Below are positions 53,153 to 61,097 of a DNA stretch of 64,000 nucleotides, piece after piece; position 1 is the stretch's first letter; the number at the start of each line of letters is the position of its first letter. Location: positions 496,001 through 560,000 of the forward strand of contig NZ_QVAI01000002.1 of NCBI RefSeq assembly GCF_003427025.1. Direction: 5' to 3'. The notes under the pieces were generated by a model. It searched no databases and was not told the origin of the DNA. It saw only the letters and a program-made list of their open reading frames with translations. Position numbers and translations under genes: made by a program. Source of the stretch: Jiangella endophytica. Its GTDB lineage: Bacteria; Actinomycetota; Actinomycetes; Jiangellales; Jiangellaceae.

Positions 53153-53620
53153 CTACCGGCCGGCCGTCTCCAGGTCGAGCAGCGCCCGCTTGCGCTCCAG
53201 CCCCCACGCGTACCCGGTCAGGACGCCGGACGAGCCGACCACGCGGTGGCACGGGACGATGACGGAGATGGGGTTGCGGCCGTTCGCGGCACCCACCGCA
53301 CGCGACGCCGTCGGGCGGCCCAGCTGCTCGGCGATCTCGCGGTAGCTGCGGGTCTCGCCGTACGGGATCGCCCGCAGTGCCGCCCATACCTGCTGCTGGA
53401 ACGGGGTGCCGACGGGGTCCAACGGCAGGTCGAAGTCCTGCCGGTCGCCGGCGAAGTACGCGGTCAGCTGCTCGCGCGCCACGGCGAAGGGCGCGTCGTC
53501 CTCGATCCAGCCGGGCTGGTCGAGCGTGGCCGGGCGCTCCATGTAGAGGCCGGTCAGCGAGGTGCCGTCGCCGGTCACCCAGAGCGTGCCGAGGGGGCTG
53601 TCGATGGTGGTCCAGTACAT
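53153..53620 (-). CDS. ogt: methylated-DNA-[protein]-cysteine S-methyltransferase
   Basis: A 155-residue suicide repair protein that takes the methyl from O6-methylguanine. The acceptor Cys124 is in ISVIVPCHRVVGSSG, with the DNA-binding helix GETRSYREIAEQLGRPTASRAVGAANGRNP before it and GYAWGLERKRALLDLE after it. It lies 15 bp downstream of the Ada-AlkA fusion gene on the same strand and is surely co-transcribed, giving a complete alkylation-damage module. Confidence 0.95.
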   Translation of the reverse strand: MYWTTIDSPLGTLWVTGDGTSLTGLYMERPATLDQPGWIEDDAPFAVAREQLTAYFAGDRQDFDLPLDPVGTPFQQQVWAALRAIPYGETRSYREIAEQLGRPTASRAVGAANGRNPISVIVPCHRVVGSSGVLTGYAWGLERKRALLDLETAGR

Positions 53621-53635
53621 GGTCAGTTCTGCCTT

Positions 53636-55075
53636 TCAGAGAGTCGACCAGGCGTGCAGCAGCGCGTACGAGCGCCACGGCCGCCAGTTCTCGGCCAGCT
53701 CGGCCACCGCCCGCGGTTCGGACGGCAGCCCCAGCACGGCCATGGCGTGCTTCACGCCGAGGTCGGTGGGAAGGAACACGTCGGGGTCGGCGAGCGCGCG
53801 CATGCGCACGTACCTCGCCGTCCAGGGGCCGATGCCGGGCACGTCGAGCAGCCGCCGTTCGGCCTCGTCGCGGTCGACGCCGGGGTCGAGACAGAGCGTG
53901 CCCTCGGCCAGCCGGGTGGTCAGCTCGTGCAGCGTGCGCTGCCGGCTGCTCGGCATCGGGAACGTTGACGGATCGACGGCGGCCAGGACGGCCGCCGCCG
54001 GGAACGCGTGGGTGACGGTGCCGACCGGGGCATCCAGTGGCTTGCCGTGTTCGGCGACCAACCGGCCGGCGACGGTGCGCGCGGCGGCCACGGACACCTG
54101 CTGGCCCAGCACGCCGCGGACCGCGAGCTCGTCGCCGTCGACCGTGCCCGGCACGCGGGTCCCCGGGCGCGCGACCACCAGCGGGCCGAGCGCGGGGTCC
54201 GCCCCGAGCAGGTCGTCGACGGCTCGCGGGTCGGCGTCGAGGTCGAACACGCGCCGGCAGCGCGCCACCGCCGCCGTCAGGTCGCGCGGGTCGGCCAGCC
54301 GCAGCGTCGCCTGTACCCAGCCGTCGCGCGGCGTCAGCTCGGCGACGCCGGTGCCGTGCGGCAGCGTGAGGCTGCGCCGGTACGTGTCGCCGTCGACCTC
54401 CTCGATGCCCGGCACCGCACGCAGCGCCAGGAAGTCCAGCACGCCGCGGAAGTCGGCCGGCTGCCGGTACGCCAGCCGCAGTTCGACCGTGCCGGCCGTG
54501 GCGGTGCGGCCACGCCGGCGGGCCTTGCCGCGCAGCTCGCTCGGCGTCAGCGCGTAGACCTCGCGGATGGTGTCGTTGAACTGACGGATGCTGGCGAACC
54601 CGGCCGCGAACGCGATCTCGGTGACCGGCAGCTCCGTGGTCTCCAGCAGCGTCCGCGCGGTGTGCGCCCGCTGCGACCGGGCCAGCCGCAGCGGGCCGGC
54701 GCCGACCTCCTCGACCAGCGTCCGGTGGACCTGGCGCTCGCTGTAGCCCAGCCGGCCGGCCAGCCCGGCGACGCCGTCGCGGTCGACGACGCCGTCCGCG
54801 ATCAGCCGCATCGCCCGTCCGACGACGTCGGCGCGGACGTTCCACTCCGCCGAGCCGGGCGTCGCGTCCGGCCGGCAGCGGCGGCAGGCGCGGAAGCCGG
54901 CCGTCTGCGCCTCGGCCGCGGTGCGGTAGAACCGCACGTTCTGGCGCTTCGGCGTCATGGCCGGGCAGCTCGGGCGGCAGTAGATGCCGGTGGACGTGAC
55001 GCCGATGTAGAAGACGCCGTCGAACCGGGCGTCGCGGCCCTGAACTGCTCGGTAGCACGCCTCTTCGTCCAACAT
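53636..55075 (-). CDS. Ada-AlkA fusion: methyl-phosphotriester sensor, AraC HTH and 3-methyladenine glycosylase
   Basis: A 479-residue three-part protein. Residues 1-75 form the Ada N-domain with four zinc Cys (C33, C37, C64, C67). Residues about 80-185 are an AraC-type double HTH (GVAGLAGRLGYSERQVHRTLVEEVGAGPLRLARSQRAHTARTLL; EIAFAAGFASIRQFNDTIREVYALTPSELR). Residues about 195-479 are an AlkA glycosylase with the helix-hairpin-helix VPGIGPWTARYVRMR and the catalytic Asp in VFLPTDLG. The methylated sensor would activate this operon. The O6-methylguanine activity is supplied by the ogt gene downstream. Confidence 0.95.
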   Translation of the reverse strand: MLDEEACYRAVQGRDARFDGVFYIGVTSTGIYCRPSCPAMTPKRQNVRFYRTAAEAQTAGFRACRRCRPDATPGSAEWNVRADVVGRAMRLIADGVVDRDGVAGLAGRLGYSERQVHRTLVEEVGAGPLRLARSQRAHTARTLLETTELPVTEIAFAAGFASIRQFNDTIREVYALTPSELRGKARRRGRTATAGTVELRLAYRQPADFRGVLDFLALRAVPGIEEVDGDTYRRSLTLPHGTGVAELTPRDGWVQATLRLADPRDLTAAVARCRRVFDLDADPRAVDDLLGADPALGPLVVARPGTRVPGTVDGDELAVRGVLGQQVSVAAARTVAGRLVAEHGKPLDAPVGTVTHAFPAAAVLAAVDPSTFPMPSSRQRTLHELTTRLAEGTLCLDPGVDRDEAERRLLDVPGIGPWTARYVRMRALADPDVFLPTDLGVKHAMAVLGLPSEPRAVAELAENWRPWRSYALLHAWSTL

Positions 55076-55429
55076 GCTTACCAGTCTCGCCCGCGGGCGG
55101 CCCGGTGACTAGCGGGAATCGGACATGGCCGTGAGCGGCCGGGGTCAGGGCGTGACGGCACCCTGACCCAGCGCGGCGCCGGCGTCGAGGATGTGCGACC
55201 AGCCAGGCGACGAGCCCTCGACGTCGGTGGTTCCGGCCGGCGCACCTTGCCGTGTCGAGGTGCACAGTCCAGGCGGGCCAGATGGAGATGGATCCCGCCC
55301 TGGGCCTGTCGAGCCACCGTGCCGCGCCGCGCCCTCACCCCGCCCCGTGGACGTGGTGAGGCGGCACGTCACATGGGGGTAGGTGCCCGTTGCCCCCGCG
55401 CTGTGACACGCGAATCGGAAGAACCTCGA
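55076..55429. other. 354-bp intergenic region without recognisable features
   Basis: Between the Ada-AlkA start and the murA-like stop. No convincing coding sequence, palindrome or RNA was seen. Short open frames exist but lack ribosome binding sites and codon bias. The promoter of the alkylation operon should be at the left end. Confidence 0.5.
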
Positions 55430-56959
55430 CTAAACGTCGCGGAACGCCTCGATGCGCGCGCCGAGCACGGACAGCCGGGCGGCGAGGTCCTCGTAGCCGC
55501 GGTTGATCACGTACACGTTGCGCAGCACCGACGTGCCCTTCGCGGCCATCATCGCCAGCAGCACGACGACTGCCGGCCGCAGCGCCGGCGGGCAGATGAT
55601 CTCCGTCCCGGACCACCGCGTCGGGCCTTCCACCAGCACGCGGTGCGGGTCGAGCAGCGTCACGTTGCCGCCGAGCTTCGTCAGCTCGGTCAGGTAGATC
55701 GCGCGGTTCTCGTACACCCAGTCATGGATCATCGTCTGGCCGTTGGCCGTGGCCGCGATCAGCGCGAAGAACGGCAGGTTGTCGATGTTCATGCCGGGGA
55801 ACGGCATCGGGTGGATCTTGTCGTGCGGCGCGCGCAGCTGCGACGGCCGCACCGTCAGGTCGACCAGGCGGGTCTCGCCGTTCGCCGCGACGTACTCGCC
55901 GCTGCGGTCGTAGTCGAGGCCCATCTCCTCCAGCAGCGCGAGCTCGATCTCGAGGAACTCGATCGGCGCGCGCCGGACCGTGATCTCCGAGCCGGTGACG
56001 ATCGCGGCGGCCAGCAGGCTCATCGCCTCGATCGGGTCCTCGGACGGCGCGTAGTCGACGTCGACGTCGATGTCCGGGATGCCGTGCACCGTCAGCGTCG
56101 TCGTGCCGATACCGTCGATCCGGACGCCGAGCCGGGTCAGGAAGAAGCACAGGTCCTGGACCATGTAGTTCGAGCTGGCGTTGCGGATGACGGTGATGCC
56201 GTCGTTGCGGGCGGCCGCCATCAGCGCGTTCTCGGTGACGGTGTCGCCGCGCTCGATCAGCACGATCGGCCGGCCCGGCGACATCGAGCGGTCCACCTCG
56301 GCGTGGTAGTACCCGCCGGTGGCCTTCAGCTCCAGGCCGAACGGACGCAGCGCGGCCATGTGCGGCTCGACGGTGCGGGTGCCGAGGTTGCAGCCACCGG
56401 CGTACGGCAGCTTGAAACGGACCTCGCGGTGCAGCAGCGGGCCGAGGAACATGATGACGCTGCGGGTACGCCGCGCCGCCTCGACGTCCATGCTGTCGAG
56501 GTCCAGCCGCTCCGGCGGGGTGATCTCGAGGTCGCGGCCCTCGCCCAGCCAGCGGGTGCCGATGCCGATGCTCTCGAGCACCTCGATGATGCGGTTGACC
56601 TCCTCGATGCGCGCGATGCCGCGCAGGGTGGTCTTCCCCTTGTTCAGCAGGCTGGCGCACAGCAGCGCGACGCTGGCGTTCTTGCTGGACCGCACCTCGA
56701 TGCTGCCGGAGAGCTGCTGTCCACCGCTGACCCGCAGATGCACGGGTCCCTGCGGCGCCAGCGACACGATCTGCTTGTCCAGCGCCTCACCGATGCGGGC
56801 GATCATCTCGAGACTGAGGTTCTGCTGCCCGTGCTCGATGCGATGGATCGCGCTCTGACTGGTGCCGAGTGCGTCGGCCAGCTGGCTCTGGGTCCAGCCC
56901 CGGTGCTGCCGCGAGTCGCGGATCAGCCGGCCGATCTGGCCGCGGTAGTCGTCTGCCAC
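55430..56959 (-). CDS. HTH-fused UDP-GlcNAc 1-carboxyvinyltransferase (MurA paralogue)
   Basis: A 509-residue protein. Residues 5-65 are a Cro/XRE helix-turn-helix (IRDSRQHRGWTQSQLADALGTSQSAIHRIEHGQQNLS). Residues about 72-509 are an EPSP-synthase-like MurA. SSKNAS (Lys93, Asn94) corresponds to the UDP-GlcNAc/PEP-binding pair, Cys190 in YAGGCNLGTRTVEPH to the PEP-adduct Cys of MurA, and PFPGMNIDNLPFFALIA and NVYVINRGYEDLAARLSVLGA to the closing loops. It may add enolpyruvate to UDP-GlcNAc and also bind DNA. GTG 56959 has TATCGT 7 nt upstream (leaderless). Confidence 0.85.
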   Translation of the reverse strand: MADDYRGQIGRLIRDSRQHRGWTQSQLADALGTSQSAIHRIEHGQQNLSLEMIARIGEALDKQIVSLAPQGPVHLRVSGGQQLSGSIEVRSSKNASVALLCASLLNKGKTTLRGIARIEEVNRIIEVLESIGIGTRWLGEGRDLEITPPERLDLDSMDVEAARRTRSVIMFLGPLLHREVRFKLPYAGGCNLGTRTVEPHMAALRPFGLELKATGGYYHAEVDRSMSPGRPIVLIERGDTVTENALMAAARNDGITVIRNASSNYMVQDLCFFLTRLGVRIDGIGTTTLTVHGIPDIDVDVDYAPSEDPIEAMSLLAAAIVTGSEITVRRAPIEFLEIELALLEEMGLDYDRSGEYVAANGETRLVDLTVRPSQLRAPHDKIHPMPFPGMNIDNLPFFALIAATANGQTMIHDWVYENRAIYLTELTKLGGNVTLLDPHRVLVEGPTRWSGTEIICPPALRPAVVVLLAMMAAKGTSVLRNVYVINRGYEDLAARLSVLGARIEAFRDV

Positions 56960-56973
56960 GAGCCGAACGATAT

Positions 56974-56985
56974 CTCAGCTATGAG
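56974..56985. promoter_or_regulatory. possible autoregulatory site of the HTH-MurA gene
   Basis: CTCA-GCTA-TGAG, a perfect 4-bp-arm palindrome next to the leaderless -10 box. Such short dyads are typical of XRE-family sites. The rest of 56986-57235 shows only CACATT twice (56996 and 57007 area) and no gene. Confidence 0.35.
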
Positions 56986-57235
56986 TTAACGGTCGCCACA
57001 TTCGTCACATTGGTATCCAGAAATTGCGACGTGAGGGAACTCTCATCCGCGCCATGAGGTCTCGGCGCCGCGTCGAGCTGCCGCCGGGAGCCTAGTCGAC
57101 GACCGGGGCGTCGTCGTCCCGGGTGCGCGCGAATCACACATCCGGTGCGACTCGCCCATCCGGACGGACGAGCCCGCGTACTTCATCCGGTTCTGGGACG
57201 GTGCGCGCGGCCGCCCGGTTCCCCGATGAGCATGA

Positions 57236-57312
57236 CCAGGCGTACTCCCGCTTCACGCGGCCCGCATGCCTGGTGAAGCGGGAGCAGCCCTACTCAACGT
57301 GATCATTCCCGG
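57236..57312. repeat. 77-bp dispersed hairpin repeat, copy B
   Basis: Gap-free homologue of 18031-18107. Here CTCCCGCTTCAC and GTGAAGCGGGAG form a perfect 12-bp stem. Its right end lies 5 bp from the stop codon of the minus-strand serine hydrolase gene. Confidence 0.75.
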
Positions 57313-57316
57313 GCGG

Positions 57317-58357
57317 TCAGAGGTCGAACGCGTACCGGCAGAACGCCTTGCGCACGTCGAGGATCGGCCCGCTGTCGCGGGTGTAGTAGAGCTTGTTCGT
57401 CAGCAGGACCGCCCATCTCCGCCGCCGCACCGAGACCCACATCGCCGTCCCGGTGAAGCCGAAGTGCGCCCACACATCCCGCCCGCCCACGCCCTCGGGC
57501 GTCGGCGCGGGATGCCAGAACAAGCCGCGGGCCGGCTGCAGCGCACCGGTCTGGACCTTCAGCGACTCCTTGATCCACGCCGGTCCGAAGCCGGGCCGCC
57601 GCGGCGCCTGGTCGGGCGCCAGCAGGTAGCGCAGGAATGCCCCGAGGTCGGCGGCGACGGAGAACACGCCGGCGCTGCCGCAGGCGCCGAGCAGCCGGGC
57701 GGAGAAGTCGTGCGGCGTGCCCTTGAGATGCCGGCCGGCCGGCTCGTCCCACTCGGTCGGCGCGCACCGAGCGACGTCCTCGGCGGGGACCGGGCCGAAC
57801 CGGGTCGACCCCATGTGCAGCGCGTCCCAGGCGCAGGCCCGGCTCAGCTCGTCCAGGCGCAGGCCGGTGAGCCGCTCGGCGACGATGCCGAGGATCAGCG
57901 CCGCGCGGTCGGTGTACTCGACGACCTCGCCGGGGCGGTGGGTGAGCGGCTCGTGCAGGATGCCGCGTTCGACGGCCTCGCGGTCGGTGCCGTAGAGCGC
58001 CTCGAGGTTGGCCCGCGGCGGGACGCCGGCGGTATGGGTGAGCAGCTGCTGGGCGGTGACGTCGGCGAGGTCGTGGCCGGCGAGGTCGGGGAGGTAGTCG
58101 GCGAGCCGCCGGTCGAGATTGAGGGTGCCGTCCTCCCAGAGCGTGCCGACGCACGACCAGACGGCGACGATCTTGGTGAGACTGGCGAGGTCGAAGAGGG
58201 TGTCCGGACGCATCGGATCGTCGGGCACGGCCGGATCGAGCAGCCCGCAGGCGCCCTGAGCGCGTAGTCCGTCGGGATCGCCGACGGCCCAGACGGCGCC
58301 GGGCAGGACCGCTGTGTCCACGGCGTGAGTCAACAACTGGTCGATGGCTCTCGTCAT
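57317..58357 (-). CDS. serine hydrolase of the class C beta-lactamase / penicillin-binding fold
   Basis: A 346-residue protein. The nucleophile motif S-x-x-K is Ser59-Lys62 (DLASLTKIVA). The second motif is Tyr in VVEYTDRAALILG, in place of Y-x-N. The C-terminal part has WAHFGFTGTAMWVS, where HxG-like FGFTG fills the third motif. No signal peptide is seen, so it is cytosolic; such proteins are often esterases or peptidases rather than true beta-lactamases. ATG 58357 is preceded by a weak AGGCGG. Confidence 0.88.
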   Translation of the reverse strand: MTRAIDQLLTHAVDTAVLPGAVWAVGDPDGLRAQGACGLLDPAVPDDPMRPDTLFDLASLTKIVAVWSCVGTLWEDGTLNLDRRLADYLPDLAGHDLADVTAQQLLTHTAGVPPRANLEALYGTDREAVERGILHEPLTHRPGEVVEYTDRAALILGIVAERLTGLRLDELSRACAWDALHMGSTRFGPVPAEDVARCAPTEWDEPAGRHLKGTPHDFSARLLGACGSAGVFSVAADLGAFLRYLLAPDQAPRRPGFGPAWIKESLKVQTGALQPARGLFWHPAPTPEGVGGRDVWAHFGFTGTAMWVSVRRRRWAVLLTNKLYYTRDSGPILDVRKAFCRYAFDL

Positions 58358-58556
58358 GATCGCCGCCTATTCGGTTGTGATGGCGCCCGGGGGTTTGCGC
58401 CACTGCTTTCATGATCGGCCGGAAGCAGACGATTCCGGGAGCGTTGTCTCATCTGCTGAACATCGTGAGACCGTGCTGCGCGCACCCCGTCGTGCGGGAC
58501 CGGTCGAGGCGCGGGAGACTGGAGGCTGGGACCGTCAGCCGACTCGAGGAGATCCC

Positions 58557-59177
58557 GTGCGCGACGAGACCATCGGCGCCTTCCTGGACAGCCTGGCCGC
58601 CCGGGTTCCGGCCCCCGGCGGCGGCGCCGTCGCGGCCCTGCATGCCGCCCAGGCGGCGGCGCTTCTGGGCATGGTGGCGCGCTACAGCACCGGCCCCAAG
58701 TACGAGGAGCACGCCGACGTCGTCGAGCGGGTGCTGGTGAAGGCCGACGCGCTGCGCACCGACGCGCTCGAGCTGGCCGAGGACGACGCCGAGGCGTTCT
58801 TCGCCGTCACCGAGACCTACCAGCTGCCGCAGGAGACCGACGAGCAGAAGGCGGCCCGGTCCGAGGCCATCGCCACGGCATTGGCGGCGGCCGCCGAGCC
58901 GCCGGCGGCCGTCATCATCGCGGCGACGCACCTGGTCTCGATGGCCGAGGAACTGCTGCCGGTCGGCAACGCGAACGTCATCACCGATGTCGCGGCCGCC
59001 GCCGAGGCCGCCCGCGCCGCCGCCACGACCGCCCGGCTGAACGTCGAGATCAACCTCTCCGGCGTCACCGACCAGGCGGTCCGCGACCGCCTGACGGCCA
59101 CCACGGGCGAGGTCGACGATCTCGCCGCCCGGGCCGACCAGGTCACCGCCGCGGTGCGTCAGCGAGCCGGCGCGTGA
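58557..59177 (+). CDS. cyclodeaminase/cyclohydrolase family protein (FTCD C-domain-like)
   Basis: A 206-residue all-helical protein of the formiminotransferase-cyclodeaminase family, which handles one-carbon tetrahydrofolate derivatives. Key segments are GAFLDSLAARVPAPGGGAVAALHAAQAAALLGMVARYS, the ELAEDDAEAFFAV block and VGNANVITDVAAAAEAARAAATTARLNVEINL. GTG 58557 has GAGGAG 5-6 nt upstream. Its stop overlaps the GTG of folD (GTGA), so the two products are made together and presumably act on the same folate pool. Confidence 0.9.
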   Translation: MRDETIGAFLDSLAARVPAPGGGAVAALHAAQAAALLGMVARYSTGPKYEEHADVVERVLVKADALRTDALELAEDDAEAFFAVTETYQLPQETDEQKAARSEAIATALAAAAEPPAAVIIAATHLVSMAEELLPVGNANVITDVAAAAEAARAAATTARLNVEINLSGVTDQAVRDRLTATTGEVDDLAARADQVTAAVRQRAGA

Positions 59178-60001
59178 CGGCGCGGCCGCTCACCGGGAAG
59201 GACCTCGCCGCCCGCATCCGGGCCCGGGTCGCCGACAGCGCCGGATCCCGGCGCGACTCCGGACGGCCGGCCCGGCTGGTCATCGTCACCGCGACCGACG
59301 ACGAGGCCAGCGCCTGGTACGTCCGGTCCATCGCGTCGGCCGCGGGCAAGGCCGGCCTCGACTGCGACGTCGCCGACCTCGGGACGGCCGCGACGGCCGG
59401 CGATATCGCGGGCCGGCTGGCGGCCCTCAGCGAGGACGCGGCCGTCGACGGCGTCATGCTGCAGACGCCGTTGCCGCCGGGCATCGCGCTCGCGGACGTG
59501 TCCGGCGCGATCGACCCGGCCAAGGACGTCGACGGCGCCAACCCGCTCTCGCTCGGCCGGCTGGCGGCCGGGCTGCCCGCCTACGCTCCGGCCACGGCGG
59601 CCGCAGTGGTCGCGCTGCTGGACGAGTACGCCGTCGACCTCGCCGGCGCCCGGGCGGTGGTCGTCGGACGGTCCGCGGTCGTCGGCAAGCCGCTGGCGCA
59701 CCTGCTGCTGGACCGCGACGCCACGGTGACGGTGTGCCACTCGCGCACCCGCGACCTCGCCGCCGTGACGTCGACGGCGGACGTGCTGGTCGCGGCCGTC
59801 GGCCGGACGCACCTCGTGACGCCTGAGCACGTCCGGGCGGGAGCCGTGGTCGTCGACGTCGGCACGAACCCGACGGCCGACGGCGGCCTCGCGGGTGACG
59901 TCGACCCGGCCGTCGCGCAGATCGCGGCCGCGCTGACGCCGGTGCCCGGCGGCGTCGGCCCGGTGACGACGGCACTGCTGCTCCAGAATGTTGTTGACTG
60001 A
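59174..60001 (+). CDS. folD: FolD-like methylenetetrahydrofolate dehydrogenase, atypical active site
   Basis: A 275-residue FolD homologue. The Rossmann part is intact (AVVVGRSAVVGKPLAHLLL, VDVGTNPTADGGLAGDVD, TPVPGGVGPVTTALLLQN). The folate site has DGVMLQTPLP and KDVDG. The Lys that follows Tyr in the Y-V-x-x-K motif is Ile53 (YVRSI), and the usual PCTP motif reads PATA (139-142). In characterised FolD that Lys drives the cyclohydrolase step, so this copy may be a dehydrogenase only. The start GTG overlaps the cyclodeaminase stop. Confidence 0.85.
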   Translation: MTARPLTGKDLAARIRARVADSAGSRRDSGRPARLVIVTATDDEASAWYVRSIASAAGKAGLDCDVADLGTAATAGDIAGRLAALSEDAAVDGVMLQTPLPPGIALADVSGAIDPAKDVDGANPLSLGRLAAGLPAYAPATAAAVVALLDEYAVDLAGARAVVVGRSAVVGKPLAHLLLDRDATVTVCHSRTRDLAAVTSTADVLVAAVGRTHLVTPEHVRAGAVVVDVGTNPTADGGLAGDVDPAVAQIAAALTPVPGGVGPVTTALLLQNVVD

Positions 60002-60028
60002 GTCAAGGGATTTATTGATACAGTCAAC
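59994..60028. promoter_or_regulatory. MarR-type operator overlapping the folD stop codon
   Basis: TTGACTGAGTCAA (59994-60006) is a near-perfect palindrome that contains the folD stop. CAGTCAAC (60021-60028) pairs with GTTGACTG (59993-60000). The start of the MarR-GNAT gene is 3 bp further. Confidence 0.6.
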
Positions 60029-60031
60029 GGT

Positions 60032-60958
60032 ATGACCGAGGTGCAACGCGACCAGGTGGCCGCGGTCCGTCAGTTCAATCGCTTCTACACCCGCGTCATG
60101 GGCTTCCTCGACCAGGAGCTGCTGCGGTCGGGGTTCTCGCTCACCGAGGCGCGCATCGTCTTCGAGCTGGGCCGGCGCGACGTCACCGAGGTCGGTGAGC
60201 TGCGCGAGGCGCTCGACGTCGACGCCGCTCAACTCAGCCGCACGCTGGCCCGGTTCGAGGCGGCCGGGCTGATCGAACGCACCCGCTCGGCGGCCGACGG
60301 GCGCAAGCTGCTGGCCGCGCTGACCGACGCCGGCCGCGCGGCGCGAGAAGACCTCCAGAACCGATCCGACCGGCAGGCCGAGCAGTTGCTCGACGCGCTG
60401 CCCGACGCCGACCGGCGCCGGCTGGTCGCCGACCTCGACTCCGTGCGGCGGCTCCTGGGCGAGTCCGAGCGGCCGCACACCGTCGTCGTCCGCGGGCTGC
60501 GTCCCGGCGACCTCGGGTGGGTCGTCCAGCGCAACGCCGTCGCCTACACCCGCGAGTACGGCTGGGACCGCAGCTACGAGGCGCTGGTCGCGCGCATCGT
60601 CGCCGACTACGCCGAACACCTCGACCCCGCCCGCGAGAGTGCCTGGGTCGCCGAGCTCGACGGCCGCCCCGTCGGCGCCGTGTTCTGCGTGCGCAAGGAC
60701 GACACCACGGCGCAGCTGCGGCTGCTGCTGGTCGAGCCGGAGGCTCGTGGCACCGGCATCGGCAGCCGGCTGGTCGCCGAGTGCCTCGAGTTCGCCCGGG
60801 CGGCCGGCTACACGTCGATGATCCTGTGGACCAACGACGTGCTCGTGGCCGCCCGGCGCATCTACCAGAAGGCCGGCTTCGAGCTGGTCGAGGAGAACCG
60901 GCACCACAGCTTCGGCCGCGACCTGGTCGGCCAGACCTGGCGGCGCGAGCTGTCGTGA
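60032..60958 (+). CDS. MarR-GNAT fusion protein
   Basis: A 308-residue bifunctional protein. Residues 1-145 form a MarR winged helix (LRSGFSLTEARIVFELGRRDVTEVGELREALDVDAAQLSRTLARFEAAGLIERTRSAADGRKLLAALT). Residues 150-308 form a GNAT acetyltransferase with the acetyl-CoA loop LRLLLVEPEARGTGIGSRLVAECLEFARAAGY and the end motif YQKAGFELVEENRHHSFG. It probably represses itself through the palindromes upstream. The acetylation substrate is unknown. Confidence 0.92.
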   Translation: MTEVQRDQVAAVRQFNRFYTRVMGFLDQELLRSGFSLTEARIVFELGRRDVTEVGELREALDVDAAQLSRTLARFEAAGLIERTRSAADGRKLLAALTDAGRAAREDLQNRSDRQAEQLLDALPDADRRRLVADLDSVRRLLGESERPHTVVVRGLRPGDLGWVVQRNAVAYTREYGWDRSYEALVARIVADYAEHLDPARESAWVAELDGRPVGAVFCVRKDDTTAQLRLLLVEPEARGTGIGSRLVAECLEFARAAGYTSMILWTNDVLVAARRIYQKAGFELVEENRHHSFGRDLVGQTWRRELS

Positions 60959-61037
60959 GGCCGGCCCGAATCTCGGTAGGGTCACCGCCGGTCGAGTCGT
61001 CACCCCGCCGGCGTCGGAGTTCCGCCCGGCTGAGTGA

Positions 61038-61082
61038 GGTGCCCGCCCGGCTGGGAGGGTGCCCACCCTAGGGGCGGGCACC
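61038..61082. terminator. bidirectional terminator with nested hairpin
   Basis: GGTGCCCGCCC (61038-61048) and GGGCGGGCACC (61072-61082) are perfect complements. GGGTG-CC-CACCC forms an inner stem. It lies between the convergent MarR-GNAT and E2 genes. Confidence 0.8.
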
Positions 61083-61097
61083 GACAGCGTCAGCCGA

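Noticed and set aside
57317-58357. Beta-lactam resistance gene
   Set aside because: The SxxK motif is there, but there is no signal peptide and the Y-x-N motif is not canonical; a cytosolic esterase or peptidase is more likely.
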